Shown piece by piece: positions 21,841 to 35,048 of a DNA stretch of 64,000 nucleotides. Source of the DNA: Sarcocystis neurona (Eukaryota > Apicomplexa > Conoidasida > Eucoccidiorida > Sarcocystidae); NCBI GenBank assembly GCA_000727475.1, contig KL647305.1:1848030-1912029 (forward strand), read 5' to 3'. The translations under genes and the position numbers were made by a program. Under the pieces are notes generated by a model. It searched no databases and had not been told where the DNA came from. It saw nothing but the letters and a program-made list of their open reading frames with translations. The first letter of the stretch is position 1. Each line of letters opens with the position of its first letter.

Positions 21841-23819
21841 TCCAGTGGCAACGGACGTTCTCCTTCGCTCAATTTATGTAGATGTATGAGGGTCAGTGAC
21901 CTACGTTCGCGTGCAGCCCTGTGCTAGCCGTGCACTCACATGTAGCCATGACGTCAACAGACGCTCACACGTAGTCGTACCGTGTGCAGTACCTTAGTGC
22001 GTTGACGTAACGTCTCTTTACAGCGTTGACGCATACTCTGTGACACAACAGAGGAGGGTACACAAATACTACGCGGTACCGAAGATAGAACCACGGCCAA
22101 TGTGACTTTTTCGTGGCTACATACGGCATTACCCCATTCGTAGAATAGAGTTCACGTAGTGGTCACGAAGTGTCTACTGTAAAGTTTCTCATGAATTGCA
22201 AAGGTGTTGATGCAGATCCTGTTTTTTTGTAAAACAGGGTGCAACAAGAAACCAGCCCAGTGCTTCACGCCGGGCACGCTTCTCTGTAGACCCCACCACA
22301 TCCGGCACTATCCTTCCAAATTTCTGGGGGTGGGGGGCATTAACACCACGCAGGCCACCATTTCTACTGATACTAAAGACTCACCCTTGTAGCACACAGA
22401 GGGTAGGAGAAAAATTACTCCAGAGTTTTGCTTTCTTGATTTCCATTTGACTCTCTTTTATCTCAGTTCACACACCGGCAGGAAGTAGCCAGTGGCTGGC
22501 TTGCTGCGGCGTGGTGAGCGGTCCGGTCCGATGAAGTCAGTTGACACAAACGACCAGCTGCTGAGGCCAACGATTTGTGCATCATGGATTGAATTTGTCA
22601 CAAACGACACATGTACCTTCACCACATTAACACATATAGCGTGATTTAATTTCCGGTGTATGCACGTTTACGTGTGCGTGTATATGCCTATATGTATACG
22701 TGTGCCGTCGCAGTTTGAGTGACCTCTCCAGAGTTTACCTCCGCGAGGCAGTAGGTTGTTGACAAGTGCGCTGAATAGAAGCTACCGCAACGTATTGTCC
22801 TCAACGTGACAAATGCTTGTCAAATGGGAGGGTGTGAAGTGAGGCCGGACCACTTTCAGTTCCAGTGTAAGGACGTGTTTTGCCGGTTTTGATACAGCCG
22901 ACCCGTCGTAGACCTTGCTTACATGTACACAAACTGAAAGCTTCCAGATGAGTTTCAACATGTAAATGCAGGGTGCACAGCGCTCGCGTATATAGAATGT
23001 ATATACCCAAGCGCCGAAGTTCTGCCATACGCTATCGTAGTACGTCATCAGTGTGCATCGGAGCGATCTCTGCATTCAGTTGTGACGAAGCGCGATGAAT
23101 GTAGTTCTTTCAATCCTTCACTCTTTGTGTGTACTGACACACCTTGCAACAGTGTCCAACCTCCACTAAGAGCGCCGATTTTTGTGTAGGCGAAGCCTCT
23201 GTGTAAGACGGGCAGCTTCATATGCGCGTGGTGTACGCCATGTGCTCTGGATATCTGATACAGTATATCTCACACGTTTTCTGGAAGAGAGAGTGACTGG
23301 ATCATATACACGTGTACGTATATCAGCTGGTGTTGCTCCAAAAGATTCGCAGCAGTTGCTGGTAGTGAATGCTCGGATCTTCGCATCTTCTAATCTCCCT
23401 ACGCAAGATAGTTAACGTAATCACATCCCCTATCAAAGAGTGGTAAAACAAGCTTTCGGTTCCGCGGCACTTCTAATCCGTCAGGGGAAAACGCATATGT
23501 ATTTCCTGCTTTGTACGGCTGTTGGACGGGCCTCGGAACTGCGCCAAAGTGTCAAGTGAGGACAGCAACCCTCCAAAGCACTTGGCGGTTTCCCTTTGTT
23601 ACAACTTCAAGACGCCTTGCAGGGCAGGCTGTGCTTGTTTTCGACGTAAGAGTGTTTTCACTTGGTTTAAACTCGGCCTGCAAATAGGTACCTACATATA
23701 CCGATACATATGTACTAACTCGTACATGGAAGAAATCGCCAATTTCGACAGGTCGGATCGTGTTCTACATGCTACTTCGCAGTATTGAGTACCACTCCCA
23801 TAAAAAGACGTCAACTTAC

Positions 23820-24451
23820 ACGAAATCGTCCATTCAGCTGGCTTCATATGTGCTGCTTTCGCCTTTTTATGCTCTTCCGTCGGGTCCCTCCAGGTTACGA
23901 ACATCCTTGTGAATGCAAGTAATCTCTCTTGCCTGTGAAGTACTGTCGGGCAGTGCTTTTCTGCCTGGTCCTCGCATTTGTCGTTCTCCTGTGCTTCTTC
24001 ACGCCAGTCTCCACGGCGGATGTTTCGTATCTGTTTTGCGCGCTTCTGTTTCAAATGCTTCCCCTTCCTCTAATTTCCTCTCATCATCGCGTTTCCATCG
24101 CTTGCTTTTCTCTCCCTTCCCTCCCTGCCATCTGAGCCGTCCTTGTCTCCTCCTTGTATTGCCATTCCAGCCGACCGTTCTGTCGAGCAAGGATGGCATT
24201 TTATCACTGCGGTTTCGGTTTCCGCTTAGCGCCTCGAGTTCCCTACTCAGCATGAACTTTCTCCTGTGATCTTTGTTCGTTCTTTTCTCTGCTCCGCCCA
24301 AGAGGCACCAGATGTCGAGACCCTTTTCTATATTTGAAAAAGGAAGGAGCTGTACTGGGAATGACGTACCAACGGTGAAAGAGCAAGCGTCGCGTTGTGG
24401 ATTTTGTAGCAGTGCAGTCGTGCCCAAATGCGTGTCATCCTGATCGATCAT
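23820..24451 (-). CDS. Probable basic hydrophilic protein, at least two exons
   Basis: The minus-strand ATG at 24451 opens 151 codons without homopolymers. It begins MIDQDDTHLGTTALLQN, contains IEKGLDIWCLLGGAEKRT, and becomes strongly charged (KGEKSKRWKRDDERKLEEGE), stopping at 23999. A second frame, open from 24054 to a good donor (TCGT|GTAAGT, exon end 23820), reads FVTWRDPTEEHKKAKAAHMK in the same style. The change of frame implies a short intron or a frameshift between about 23990 and 24060. No signal peptide or known domain is visible. The charged Lys/Glu/Arg segment suggests a nuclear or RNA-associated protein, but this is only compositional. Confidence 0.4.
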
Positions 24452-24479
24452 TCCGCTCACGACAAAGGGATTCACGTGC

Positions 24480-25255
24480 TACTTTTCTTCACTTTAAAAG
24501 GCGGAGGTTTATCACGCATGTACGATTACAGAGCTCTACACGACAGTACTTGCATTCCACGGCCTGACGTTCCTTGCGCGCTCGCGAAAAATTAGTTGTT
24601 TTCGGTACCATTCCGTAAACAGTGGGGTGGCAAGGAGGGATGGTTACGCATTATCATTGATTAAATGCGTGTGGAACACCGTTCTGTTACTGTAGGCGTG
24701 TAAAAAGGAAAGCGTGATTCACGGATGTACCCGTGGTAGACGACTGCAGCTTTTTTGTGCATTGATGTTTTATTGCACGCCTGTGTGCAGGCATACGGAG
24801 AAACACGATGTACACATATATATCTGTCTCTGTGTGTGCGTCTCTTCCCCTCTCTACGTATATGTATATATGTATATATATATACGGTGTCTGTAGGGAA
24901 GTGACGATTCAGTGGACGCGAGTGTGTTCCTTCCCGTCACACTTTATCTTCATTGAGAAGGCTCTTGATTGAGCCGGTTGCGCTTCCGGAAACTTTGTTG
25001 TCAAACGCACGTGTCGGTTTACACGTGCCTCTGTATTATTCTGCCTTTCTGGTACACGAAGGCATATATATGTGTATATATATACATATATAATGTAGAG
25101 ACAGGAGGCCACAGCTAAGTAAATGGATGTATGGATATATGTATATATATATGCATGTAACGAGCTCAATACGAGCCCGCGCTCACTGTTGTCCGACGTG
25201 TGGTAGTCGTGACACATTGAGGTGTCGAAATAATATTGAGAGTGGAAGAAAGGCC
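24480..25255. other. Intergenic, head-to-head flank
   Basis: This lies between the minus-strand start at 24451 and the plus-strand start at 25262. It has a TATA/CATA microsatellite at 24845-24890 and another at 25065-25150, and otherwise unique sequence. It would contain both promoters if the two neighbouring gene calls are right. No specific motif can be named. Confidence 0.4.
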
Positions 25256-25261
25256 GTCACA

Positions 25262-27091
25262 ATGACACCACTTCTCATTCGTTGTGCTCTTCCTGTTGCC
25301 CTGTGGGCCTCCGCGTCTTCCCTCGTTTATTGCTTTTTTCGTTCTGCGGCTGCCGTACTTCTTTTCTTTGCCGTGACGCTGCACACTGTGCAATCGCTTC
25401 AACCGAGCAGCATGAGCAGGGTTCCTAGTACAGAGAAACTTGCAGAGGTTCATTGGGAATCGCCGTGGAAAGGTTTAAATTTGTGGAGTCTCGCCGACTC
25501 AGCCAGGCCAGCAGGGGAGGTGGGGAAAGATTATTCATCCGGATCTTTTTACGTGAGTAGTGCTCTAAGTGAATGGCGGAGAAAAGATCCGTTTGTCGCC
25601 TTCAGCAGACAGGCAGGTGAGCACAAGAGTTCCAATAGGGACAGGACATTGCATTCCGCCGAACAGCAGATTGCATATAGTGGTATCGCTTGTTTTACGG
25701 GAGTGTATGCGTACGGTGGAGTGAAGTGATATATATATTGTTGAGACAAATAAACCGTTACTTTTTGCTGTGGTGATGTAGGAGGTCTTTTGTATCGTAT
25801 ACAGATACGGTTCGGTTGTGGGGTGGAGTTAAAGTGACGGGAGTCAGCATTAAAAAAACTAAACCACTTCCATCTGTCCTTAAAAACTGCAACAGCCGTA
25901 TGCGAAGACACAGCATGTAAGTCATGCCGTGTCTGAGGTTTGAAGATTATAGTGTGCAATTTCTCCCATGGACGTCTGTACCTCCTCTTGTCTCAATTGT
26001 GTCGCACGAAGGACACGATTATGCCGTACAAGAAGGAAGCGTTCCTGCAGTCTTGTCTGCGACCACAACTCTGTGCTGCGGTACGGAGCCTCGAGGCAAG
26101 CTGCTTTCGGGGTTTGCAGGTGGAGTCATCTCGTTACCGTTCGCTACGCGTATAAGACAAGCACACACACATACACGACTGACACACACATAAAATACGT
26201 ACTGTTAAGTGTGGATTCTCTGCGTGACCGTCTACCTACGTATACGTGCGTGTATCTGGACGCATACATGTATTCAGACATATATATATATATATTTGTA
26301 AATTTACAGACACATACGACCTGGAGTGTCGTGTGTAAACTCTTCTACATAAATAACTGTATAACCTTTTCTACGTAAATATATGCATACATCTGCATAT
26401 GCACATACTAGAACGCACTTCGGTGATAAGGTATGTAGAGTGCATAGTGTTGTTGAATTTTTCATATATCTGGCATACCGACGTGTACAATTATTTATAA
26501 GTGGTGTACATTGATATATACAAGAAGAGGGTATGAATCTCGGTTCTCCGTTAACGGTAGAATCCTGCTGAGTGCCCCAGTTATTCTCGCATACCGCTTC
26601 TAAGATTATATTCAGACGAAGTTTTTCTGTTCAAAGGTGTGCACTCGCCCACTTGCGAAATAGTAATTACTTTCCGCCCGTGACGCCGTTTTCACGTTTG
26701 TTAGAAGATGCAGGTGGTTTGTTTTTGTTGTCCGTGCACTCCAGTGGGCTCTGCAGTACGGGTTGTGTTTGACGCGCACCCCTCCGTGCAATTAGTGAAG
26801 CACCACTTTCATTATCTTGCAGGCGCACTGAAACATTTGGTACACTTTTTTCTTGAGACGCATACGCATGAAAACTGTAAACTAAGATGTAGGTATGTAG
26901 CACGAATGCTGCGTCTGTGTTTTACAGATACCACGCCGTATGCTTCCGACTTTTGGGAGGCGGATGTTGGAGACTGGGCGAATCCGACAGTGGATGAATA
27001 TGAGGACGCAGAAGACGACGGGAGACCGGGCAAAAGTTGGTGGTCATACCTACTGGAGGGGTTATCCATTCCTAGGATAAGAGTTGCTTGA
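25262..27091 (+). CDS. Probable secreted or membrane-anchored acidic protein, multi-exon
   Basis: Exon 1 starts at ATG 25262. It opens with a long hydrophobic amino terminus (IRCALPVALWASASSLVY; FFRSAAAVLLFFAVTLHTV) that looks like a signal peptide or anchor. It continues with a soluble Trp/Ser-rich part (VHWESPWKGLNLWSLADSA) to a donor GCAG|GTGAGC at 25616, phase 1. The last exon (26928-27091) follows a textbook acceptor, TCTGTGTTTTACAG, and starts in the matching phase. It encodes an acidic end (DFWEADVGDWANPTVDEYED) with GKSWWSYLLEGL near the terminus, then TGA. Middle exons may lie near 26015-26118 and 26752-26895, but direct joining of first and last exon already keeps frame. There are no CAG runs and no family is recognised. 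Confidence 0.5.
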
Positions 27092-27938
27092 TTCATTGCT
27101 AGTACGTATATATGTATAAAATTATCATTAAAGAAAGGTAGGTAGGTAGGATAGACACCACCAAGTTTTCACGGATTCGAAGTTACCGGCGTCTGGCAGT
27201 CCTGTCACAGCGAGCGACACTAGCGTTCAAGCATCAAGAGTAGCGTCAACACAGGAACAGCAGCTCCTGCAGCACCCATAGCAACAGTATTTCTTGGCGG
27301 ATGCGCGACCAAGCAGTACGAGGCCTCGCAGCAGCGTCTTCACATTAGCACCAGCCGTGTACACACGCGCTGCATCCCGGCAGCAGGAGTGTTCACAGGA
27401 CAACATGATGAAAATATCGGCATATACGCGTCAAAATATAAAAACAGATCTATAGTTAATATATTGGAACATGTTGTCCCACAGAAGGGGAAGCTGCAGA
27501 GTAAGGCACGCGTTTGCGGTAAAGGGGTGGTGCGAGGTCTCGGAAATAGAAGCTAGCGCAGGATCACCCTCAAGTAAAAGAGGGGATGCGAGTGTTGTAA
27601 AGTCGGCAGTCTTGAAAGAGACGATAAGGCGTCCACTTGCGTGAAGTGTAGGTTGGGAGGGACAAATGCTGCTGAGAGGCTAAACATCAGTATAATATCT
27701 ACGTAAGAACTTATGCTGCACGCATGCAGTGCAGCTCACTCACTGGCAGCGAAGACGCACACAATATTTGACACGCGTGTGGTTCTTCGTTACTTACGCG
27801 CGTCGGAACACTCCTTAAACCGGCGGCGTAGGAGTCCGTTTATCGAAGGAATGTAGCAGGCTACATACGTAGCTCATTGCTCGTGTAATGCGTGGGTATT
27901 AATAAAGGCGTCTTGCCGGAGTACAATTCTCACGAATA

Positions 27939-27970
<32 letters not shown>

Positions 27971-27971
27971 G
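27939..27971. repeat. (TG)n(TA)n microsatellite
   Basis: About 20 bases of GT repeats run into about 11 bases of AT repeats. Confidence 0.9.
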
Positions 27972-29597
27972 TATAGGTGGATGCGAACTCGCCCACCGCG
28001 CATGAAGACATATGAATATCTGTTTATGGGAGCGCACTTACATGTGTATGCACACATGTATTTCCACGTCTACATTTTGTCACCCGTGATAGGAACCCGT
28101 CTGCCGTATACGTATATTCTTAGTGCGCGAGGCAACCATTGTTTTTGTTGACGTGTACGCATATCTTAGCTGTCCAAGGGAACCTCTGTTTTTCGCAGCG
28201 CGTGCGTGAAAAGTAAGTATTCCGCCTACGGCTGCCCACTAACTGGCGGCACGTAGGTTGCACTAGTTATTTCGACACGACTGCGAAATCACTCATTGTA
28301 TGTACAGTCTGTAGATGTGTTTTGTTTTCTTACTTGCTAGCAGCAGAAAAAGCATGAAAGTGGTGTAGCAGTGAGAACGTGCGCGAGTCTGCTTGTCAAA
28401 CAACTGTATAACAGGCTTGAAAGAGGCTCGCCTATCTTAGGGCGAAACTGATCCCAGTCTGAGTCTTCACGTGAACATATATGTAGACACATGTTCACCT
28501 TTATTTTGTGTCACACTGTTGTTTTTAGGCGCATGTGTACCCATGTGTATACGCGTGCCTATGTGTCTACGTATGCTATAAAAAGTACGACGGCTTCTGC
28601 AGCGGCAGCTGCAGAACAACACCTCCTGCAGAGGCTGCCTGCAAAGGAGGGCTCTGAATCCTTTTACAGTGATTGCGAGGAAATTTAGGAAGCGAAAGGC
28701 ACAAGATGCGGCTGTTCCTGAAGTCAACAAATGAAGTGACGGCTCAACAGTTCCCTACTTCAGGAACTATTCATCCAGAAGTTCCCAAGTGGGAAGTGAT
28801 TGTTCTTTTTGAACCCTGTTCGCTGTTGCTGCGACACCGCTGCGATTTACTGTAATTGGGGAACCGGGTGATTGCGGGTGATCAACTAGTTTCCTACCTG
28901 TTTGTATAGTTTTGTGTATGCCTGGACATGCGGGTGTATACGAATAGTCGTACATGGACACTGACGTCTACACATAAGCCGCGCCACTAATTAAGTGGAC
29001 TCATTCTGGAAATTTGCGTCACTTCACTTCTTCTTTTGAGAACTGGTCTTCGCCATTGCTACGGATCCACCGACCGCTCAACACTGGGCACTATGTGTCA
29101 GCAATACCTGAACCCGCAAACGTGTGCAGCTTCAGGTGTACCTGCAGTGTTACACTCTTGAGTGGTCAAATGCTAATCGACGCATGGCAGTCGGCGACCG
29201 CGCTCAAAGATGTGAGCACTCGAGTGTCATTGTGTGTCTTTATTCTCATACGAATAAAGAAGCGACTTCATGATATCTCATATCTTTAAACTGCGTTTTA
29301 TACAGATAGACGAGGGAAGGGGGTGGTATTTTACGTACCTTTAACTGTTTTTCCTGGTTCTACATATGCAGTGACACTTCCCTGCGTCTAGGCGTGTATA
29401 CGTGTATGCATTTCTGTAACGACGGTGCATCGACTTCTTGTGAAGGAGAGTGGCCGCATTCAGCTGTGGAAAGGGAGGTCAAACACGGTACCCTCCAGCA
29501 CGCGAGTACCGTGTATGTATAACAAGGCGGATACATCTGCCTTGTTGTGTGTGAGCCCTTGTGTGGGCATCTCTGTCGGTTTTCTAGGAGTGATGCA

Positions 29598-29792
29598 GCC
29601 TCTCTGCATACGCCCTACACGCTTGTCGTCGTAAACCTTACAAGCGTGTACTACACGCTTGTAGTACACATAGATACACTTATATGTATACGCCCGTGGA
29701 GGGGCATCTGTAAAATGATTCTAACTCTATGCAGCCTCTGAACATACGTATGATATGCATGTCGTCGCAAACTTTATAAACGTGTACTCCAA
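29598..29792. repeat. Degenerate direct repeat with palindromic core
   Basis: The segment GCAGCCTCTxxxCATACG...GTCGTCG(T/C)AAAC...CGTGTACT at about 29598-29651 recurs, diverged, at about 29731-29792. The first copy ends in a near-perfect palindrome, CAAGCGTGTA-C-TACACGCTTG (29641-29661), which can fold as a hairpin. Confidence 0.65.
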
Positions 29793-32700
29793 GGGTCCGC
29801 GCAGTTCTGGACACTGCCTGTCATTCGTGTCAGTCGCGAGACATGCCATCCGTTCGTCTGGATCATGGTGTCCCATCGGACGCATACGATGGTGCACAAA
29901 TAGCTGGGTAGACTAACGACAAGGCACCTGCACGTCTATGTCTATCCATATAAATGGATGTATACATGTAAAAATAGATGTAGGTAGAGGGAGAGAGAGA
30001 CAATGGTGTCGGTGGAGAGCTGATCCGCAGCCGCATTTTTCTCCGTTTTTCTCTCCATACGGAAAGACACAGAGATACATAGATAGGGCGTGAGGCATAC
30101 TTGTACATACCATATACATACCTAAGATGTGCAACCCATCCTGCATGATACACGTGTCTATCCATATATACGTGCACATCTGCAGAGTAAATGACGCAGC
30201 AACGTCGGGGAAGGGCAGCTTTGGCAGCGTTGCGTTCTCATTTGGGGCACACAGTCATCTTTGGAGGTGACTTGGTTTGTGCTACGTAGTGCGCTGCTAG
30301 TGTGTGCGTATACCTTTGTGCGATGCCCATGGTCAAACTGTTTTGCTGTGCCAGCAGTCGGTCGATATCTCTATGTGCAAAGATGTACGCAATCTGCGTG
30401 ACACACGTTTATGTATGTATGTACATATCCGTATAAATGTATATATGTTTGCGAAGCCGTACGCGGAAGTACTCCTCAGTAGTGACGTTCGACACGCATC
30501 CGTGTACACATAAATATGCAAACGTAAAACATGTTATCGCTTACACATACTCGTGTATATAGATATACATATATATATATATATATATATGTACATACAC
30601 GCGTGCAAGGGTACACGCATATGTATGTATAGGCTCCTGACAAGAATGCAGTCAGGAGGGCAAGTGGACTGAATAGCGGTGGTGCTTGTAGTTCGTTTAA
30701 TTAGATTACTCCAGGGTGCGCATCGCTGCTGTGTCCTGCAAATTGTGTTCAGTTTTTCAAGGTACAAAAGAAATGCCGTTAATAACTTCAGTGCTGCAGG
30801 ATACCTGATTTAGACTTGTACACATGTATACAGGCATTCGCGGCAAAACGCTCGGCCAAGCCTTCCGCGACCGACAAAACTCTGCGACTGCGGCTGTTCA
30901 CCGGCACCCGTTTCCACGTAAACTTATGCCTGGAGTGTTCACACGTGTCTGCGTATTCACGTGTTCACCCGCTCCTTGCATTCCCGCTACAGAGCACACG
31001 TATACGTATATATATATATGTTGACGTACGTGAAGCGCACGTTAAACAGTTCCACTTTTCTTGGACCAGCACCTCATTTTTAACAAGGTTTCCGTCGTTA
31101 CCTGCCTCTTCCGTTGTGTAGTTTGACGTACGAATCTACGTACAAATCCACACTGCGGGCACGTATGATCTGAACCTGGCATGGGGACAGTATGTACATG
31201 TAGGTACCCAGAATCCCTGCAAGTATATGGACATGCAGGCATTCTTACTTAGGCCCACAGCTTTCAATGTCTGTGCGTGTTCTCCATAACACATCGAGCA
31301 TAGTGTACGCATATACGTTCGGTACACGCACGCGTACATATGACACATATGTGTGTGTTTGATCGTAGAATTATATAAAAGACTGTATGTAGCCTTTTCA
31401 GCCTTTCGGCTCACCTTTCGTTTACCTGAAAACCTCGTACATGTAGATGTGTACTTATATGTACCTGCGCATAGAAACAGGCATGTATTTATATAAATAA
31501 TTACGGATAACTACATATGTGTAAATACACATGGATGTATACACTTACATCTGGTATAAATACGCCGCGTAACGGCGCTGGTGCAAATGGAGACGACCAG
31601 AAGATTTACAACACTCGGACGTAATCAAATACATACGTCTGTTTCCACATGTGTGGAAACACAGGTGGAGTAACATCGGCCTCACTATTTACACTTCTGT
31701 GCGAACGTGTGTAGGTATTCATGCATCTGCCGCACACACCTATATATCAATGATTTACTTATATACAGGTCTACACATGCAATTATGTGTATGTTGTGAA
31801 CACACCAACTAAACCTGCAAGGGTGGTGGTGTGCCGGAGCGGCAGAGCTGCTGCATCGCGCATATCAGATGTATCCCTCCCCGTTATTCTTTGAACAGGC
31901 TTCACATACACAACATTGACGACTGTATTCCACCGCCTCATACAAAGCGCTACACGGACACGCACTTATCTATCAAGAACAGTGTGTCCTCCGTTCGACA
32001 AATTCCAACACACGTTCGACGCGTCTACCCGTATATCAGTTACTCAGACGTCGACGTGTGTATATATGCATACATGTACAAGTGGAAGGATTTGCTCCGC
32101 CACTACGTAAGGATCTTCGTTTCTCTCTACACAGACATATATATATGTACATATATATGTTTATCAATATATAAAGATATACAGATTGCTAAGCCTGTGC
32201 GAAGTGTATTGCGGACGGCTTGCGTGCCCTGTCCCTGTGGTATGTGCTGGCACTTGCTTTCCCACTGACTGCCAAAAACGATCTTTCCCTTCAGGTACTT
32301 CAAACTGCGGTACATTCCTCCTTGCTTACAGGTACTCGTATGACAAAAGTTGGCATCCCATTCCACTTCACCGTTGCACCCACCTGCTTCATTTCCATAA
32401 AAAGGGGAAAAAAACCTTTCTAATCCAACGAGGCCACACGACTACCTCTACACGCCTTTCGCTTTTTCCTTCGGCTACGAACAAGTCAAGGCTCAAGCAG
32501 CCTCGTGCACCTGAAACACCTGTTTGTACGCAGCGACGCGTTCTTTGGGGGAAGCTTCTGGTGTACAGACACCCCACCTGCCCTGCTTTTACCTTCCCCT
32601 CTCCAACGTCCGGCTGCTTCACACACACGCGTGCACATCAGCTGCACAAGCCCCCCTCCTCTCCGTGCGTCGTTATCTATGCATCCTTATATATATATAT

Positions 32701-33031
32701 ATATATGTATTTGTGTATATGCGCGTATGCACGCTCGTATGTGTAAATACACGAGAACGTGTGGCCACACACTTTATTGCAGTAAGTCCTTATAAAAAGG
32801 CAGCTGCAGGGCACGCGTCCCGTGCAGTCCCTGGTTGTAGACGCAGTGAACGAGTAGAAAGCTGTGACGTCTCTGAAACCCCGGAGAGAAGGATACGACC
32901 CCTCTCATGCACGACTGAAAAAAGTCGCTTGACAGCGCAGTGAACGCACGCACTCCTACAGAAGTCGCAGAACTCTACGGAAGCGTTGCTGGCCGGAGAG
33001 GCCTTTCCTGTTTAACAGAGGAGAGGGGCCT

Positions 33032-35012
33032 TTATATTTTGTAAATGAGAGCTCCTCCGTGGCGCAGCTTCCTACACCAGACGACGAAATAATCCGCCGC
33101 TAGAATGCTGTGCAGCAGATCCGCTAGAAACAACCCTACGAAGTGCTCACCTGTGGAAAAAAATAGAGACGGACAAGGCAAGAAGGGCAAATGAAAGACG
33201 CGTGTAAAACTGCAGCAGCACGGGAACGAGACAACCTCGTCCGTCACCAGATGTCACTCTTTTGCAAAGGCGACAGAGGATCGCTACTACTTTCAAGGCG
33301 GGAAGGAAACCAAGGTGGGTTGCACGAACCACAAATAAAAACAACATTTACAGAAGATTTAACAGTGCCATCCCGAATAACGTATCTAGTTCGAAGAACA
33401 TGACATGCGAGCATAGGCTGTCACACAGACACACAAAACGCAGTGTGTCCCTCCCTGCAGTTTTCTCAACTAAAAATAACCAACTCCCTCACACGTACGG
33501 AGAAGGCACAGCCTGCGTCTGAATATACTGTATATACATATACATGTATACATATGTCCTGAACAGAAACGCGTGCTTTAAACTGAGAGAAAAAAGGGGT
33601 ATATATCATGTCGTCGACGCCTCTTTAAATATAATTCATTTGTATGGGACAAAGAAGGGACAGGATTCACGCTGTTTGTTGTCATTCTCTCCCTATATGT
33701 CTGTACTTATCTGCAAATGTGTAGATTCTCCACCGAAGACGACAGAAGAAGCACGTCCATTCTTCACTTGAACGCAACGTTCACACGGGTGTCGCTACTC
33801 AGCCAACGAAATTGCTGCGACGTACAAAGATACACATTATTTATACTTGTGTACTAGTGTGGACCCCGACACACCTACACGTATATGTGCATGCATACAC
33901 GTCTACCTACAGATACATTTATAGACGGGCGTGTGCCCGTACGCACTTCCGTGTGGGGGAGAGCATCGGCACGCACGAAAAGGTCCTCTTTCTTTGAAGA
34001 AGAGTAATCTCTTCTTCGTCACCGTGAACTCTTCTTCACGGAAGAAAACAGAGTTGTACGCAGATCGTAGAGACAGCAGAAAAGGTACATCCACGCAGCA
34101 AAGAGGAACGGCACGGTATGAAACGAAGCGTCTATCCGCCAGAAGAAAACACACTTTTCGCCAACAGAAGAAAGTGTCGCTCCAGCGCATACTGAAGAGA
34201 CGACGCGGTTCTCTCGCGCGGAAACGGCAGGGGAAAAAAGGGTTCACTTTCTGCGTCAAAGAGGGGGAAGACGAAAGTCCCTCTGGCACAAAGAAACGAA
34301 CAGCCTTATTTGCACAGAGTGGGAGAGGACAAAACTCAGAACGCAGGAACTCTTTTTTGATAAGAGAATTTTTGCCGGAGTATTAAACTGGAGAAGAACG
34401 GCTCACACACACAACTCTGAGGAGAAACCCACGCGTCATCTCAAACTCCTTCCTGCTAAAAAAAAAGAAAGCGGGGAAGTGCACCCCTGTAGAGACGCCT
34501 ACAAAATTCGCACGGGCGCGCTTCTTTTTTGAACGATGAAGAGAAATTTGCAACAGATTAGTTCCACATTAGAGCGGCTGACGACGAACTCCGTAAAGTA
34601 GCAACCCAGCAAAATGTACGCGCCCACGGATTTCTACTTCGGGAAAGAGAGGGGAAAAGCCTGTTTTGAGTAATTAAACAAGGGGTGCAGTCGTAATACG
34701 TGTAGTGCCCGCTGCTGCAGACTTTCTTACATTTCCTTGCTAGGTACGTATTCGACACTTCCAGTACTACGTTTATATCCCCGGTGTAAATTCATATATA
34801 CATATATATATATATATGTGTACACGCATATGGACTTGTTTGTTTTGTATGTGTCTACACTTGTGTCTGGAGGTGGTTTTGTACACGATTAATAAAATAT
34901 AGAAGTGTGTTTACTCAAAAGATATGAAAACACGTGGGGATGTATATATCCTACAAAAGTATCTTTTAAGCTTAATACTGCTTGCCCCTGGAGTAGAAAT
35001 TTTATGTGTACG

Positions 35013-35048
<36 letters not shown>

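Larger units (their letters stand above)
17930..23680. other. Feature-poor segment with decayed-looking repeats
   Basis: Nearly 6 kb with almost no CAG runs and very few microsatellites. Short open frames occur on both strands (for example plus 18577-18876, minus 18471-18767, plus 20128-20427), but none shows a domain, membrane pattern or splice structure I trust. I looked for reverse transcriptase, integrase and transposase motifs and saw none. The segment contains the inverted repeat at 20278-20789 and the 85-bp tandem repeat at 21503-21840. It may be degenerate mobile-element sequence or simply non-coding DNA. Confidence 0.4.
27100..33025. other. Long intergenic tract with microsatellites
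   Basis: TG/TA repeats (27939-27970), GATA and TATACA blocks (29940-30090, 30540-30620, 31000-31020, 32120-32180, 32685-32715) alternate with unique sequence. Plus frames near 32186-32943 are Thr/His/Pro-rich and cross a microsatellite. I found no exon with both composition and splice sites. The last part is the 3' flank of the ERD2-like gene. Confidence 0.45.

Noticed and set aside
33931..34386. 151-codon basic plus-strand frame
   Set aside because: It lies antisense inside intron 4 of the ERD2-like gene and its Lys/Arg/Gln richness follows from A-rich, AGA/GAA-repeated DNA. No start context or domain is visible.
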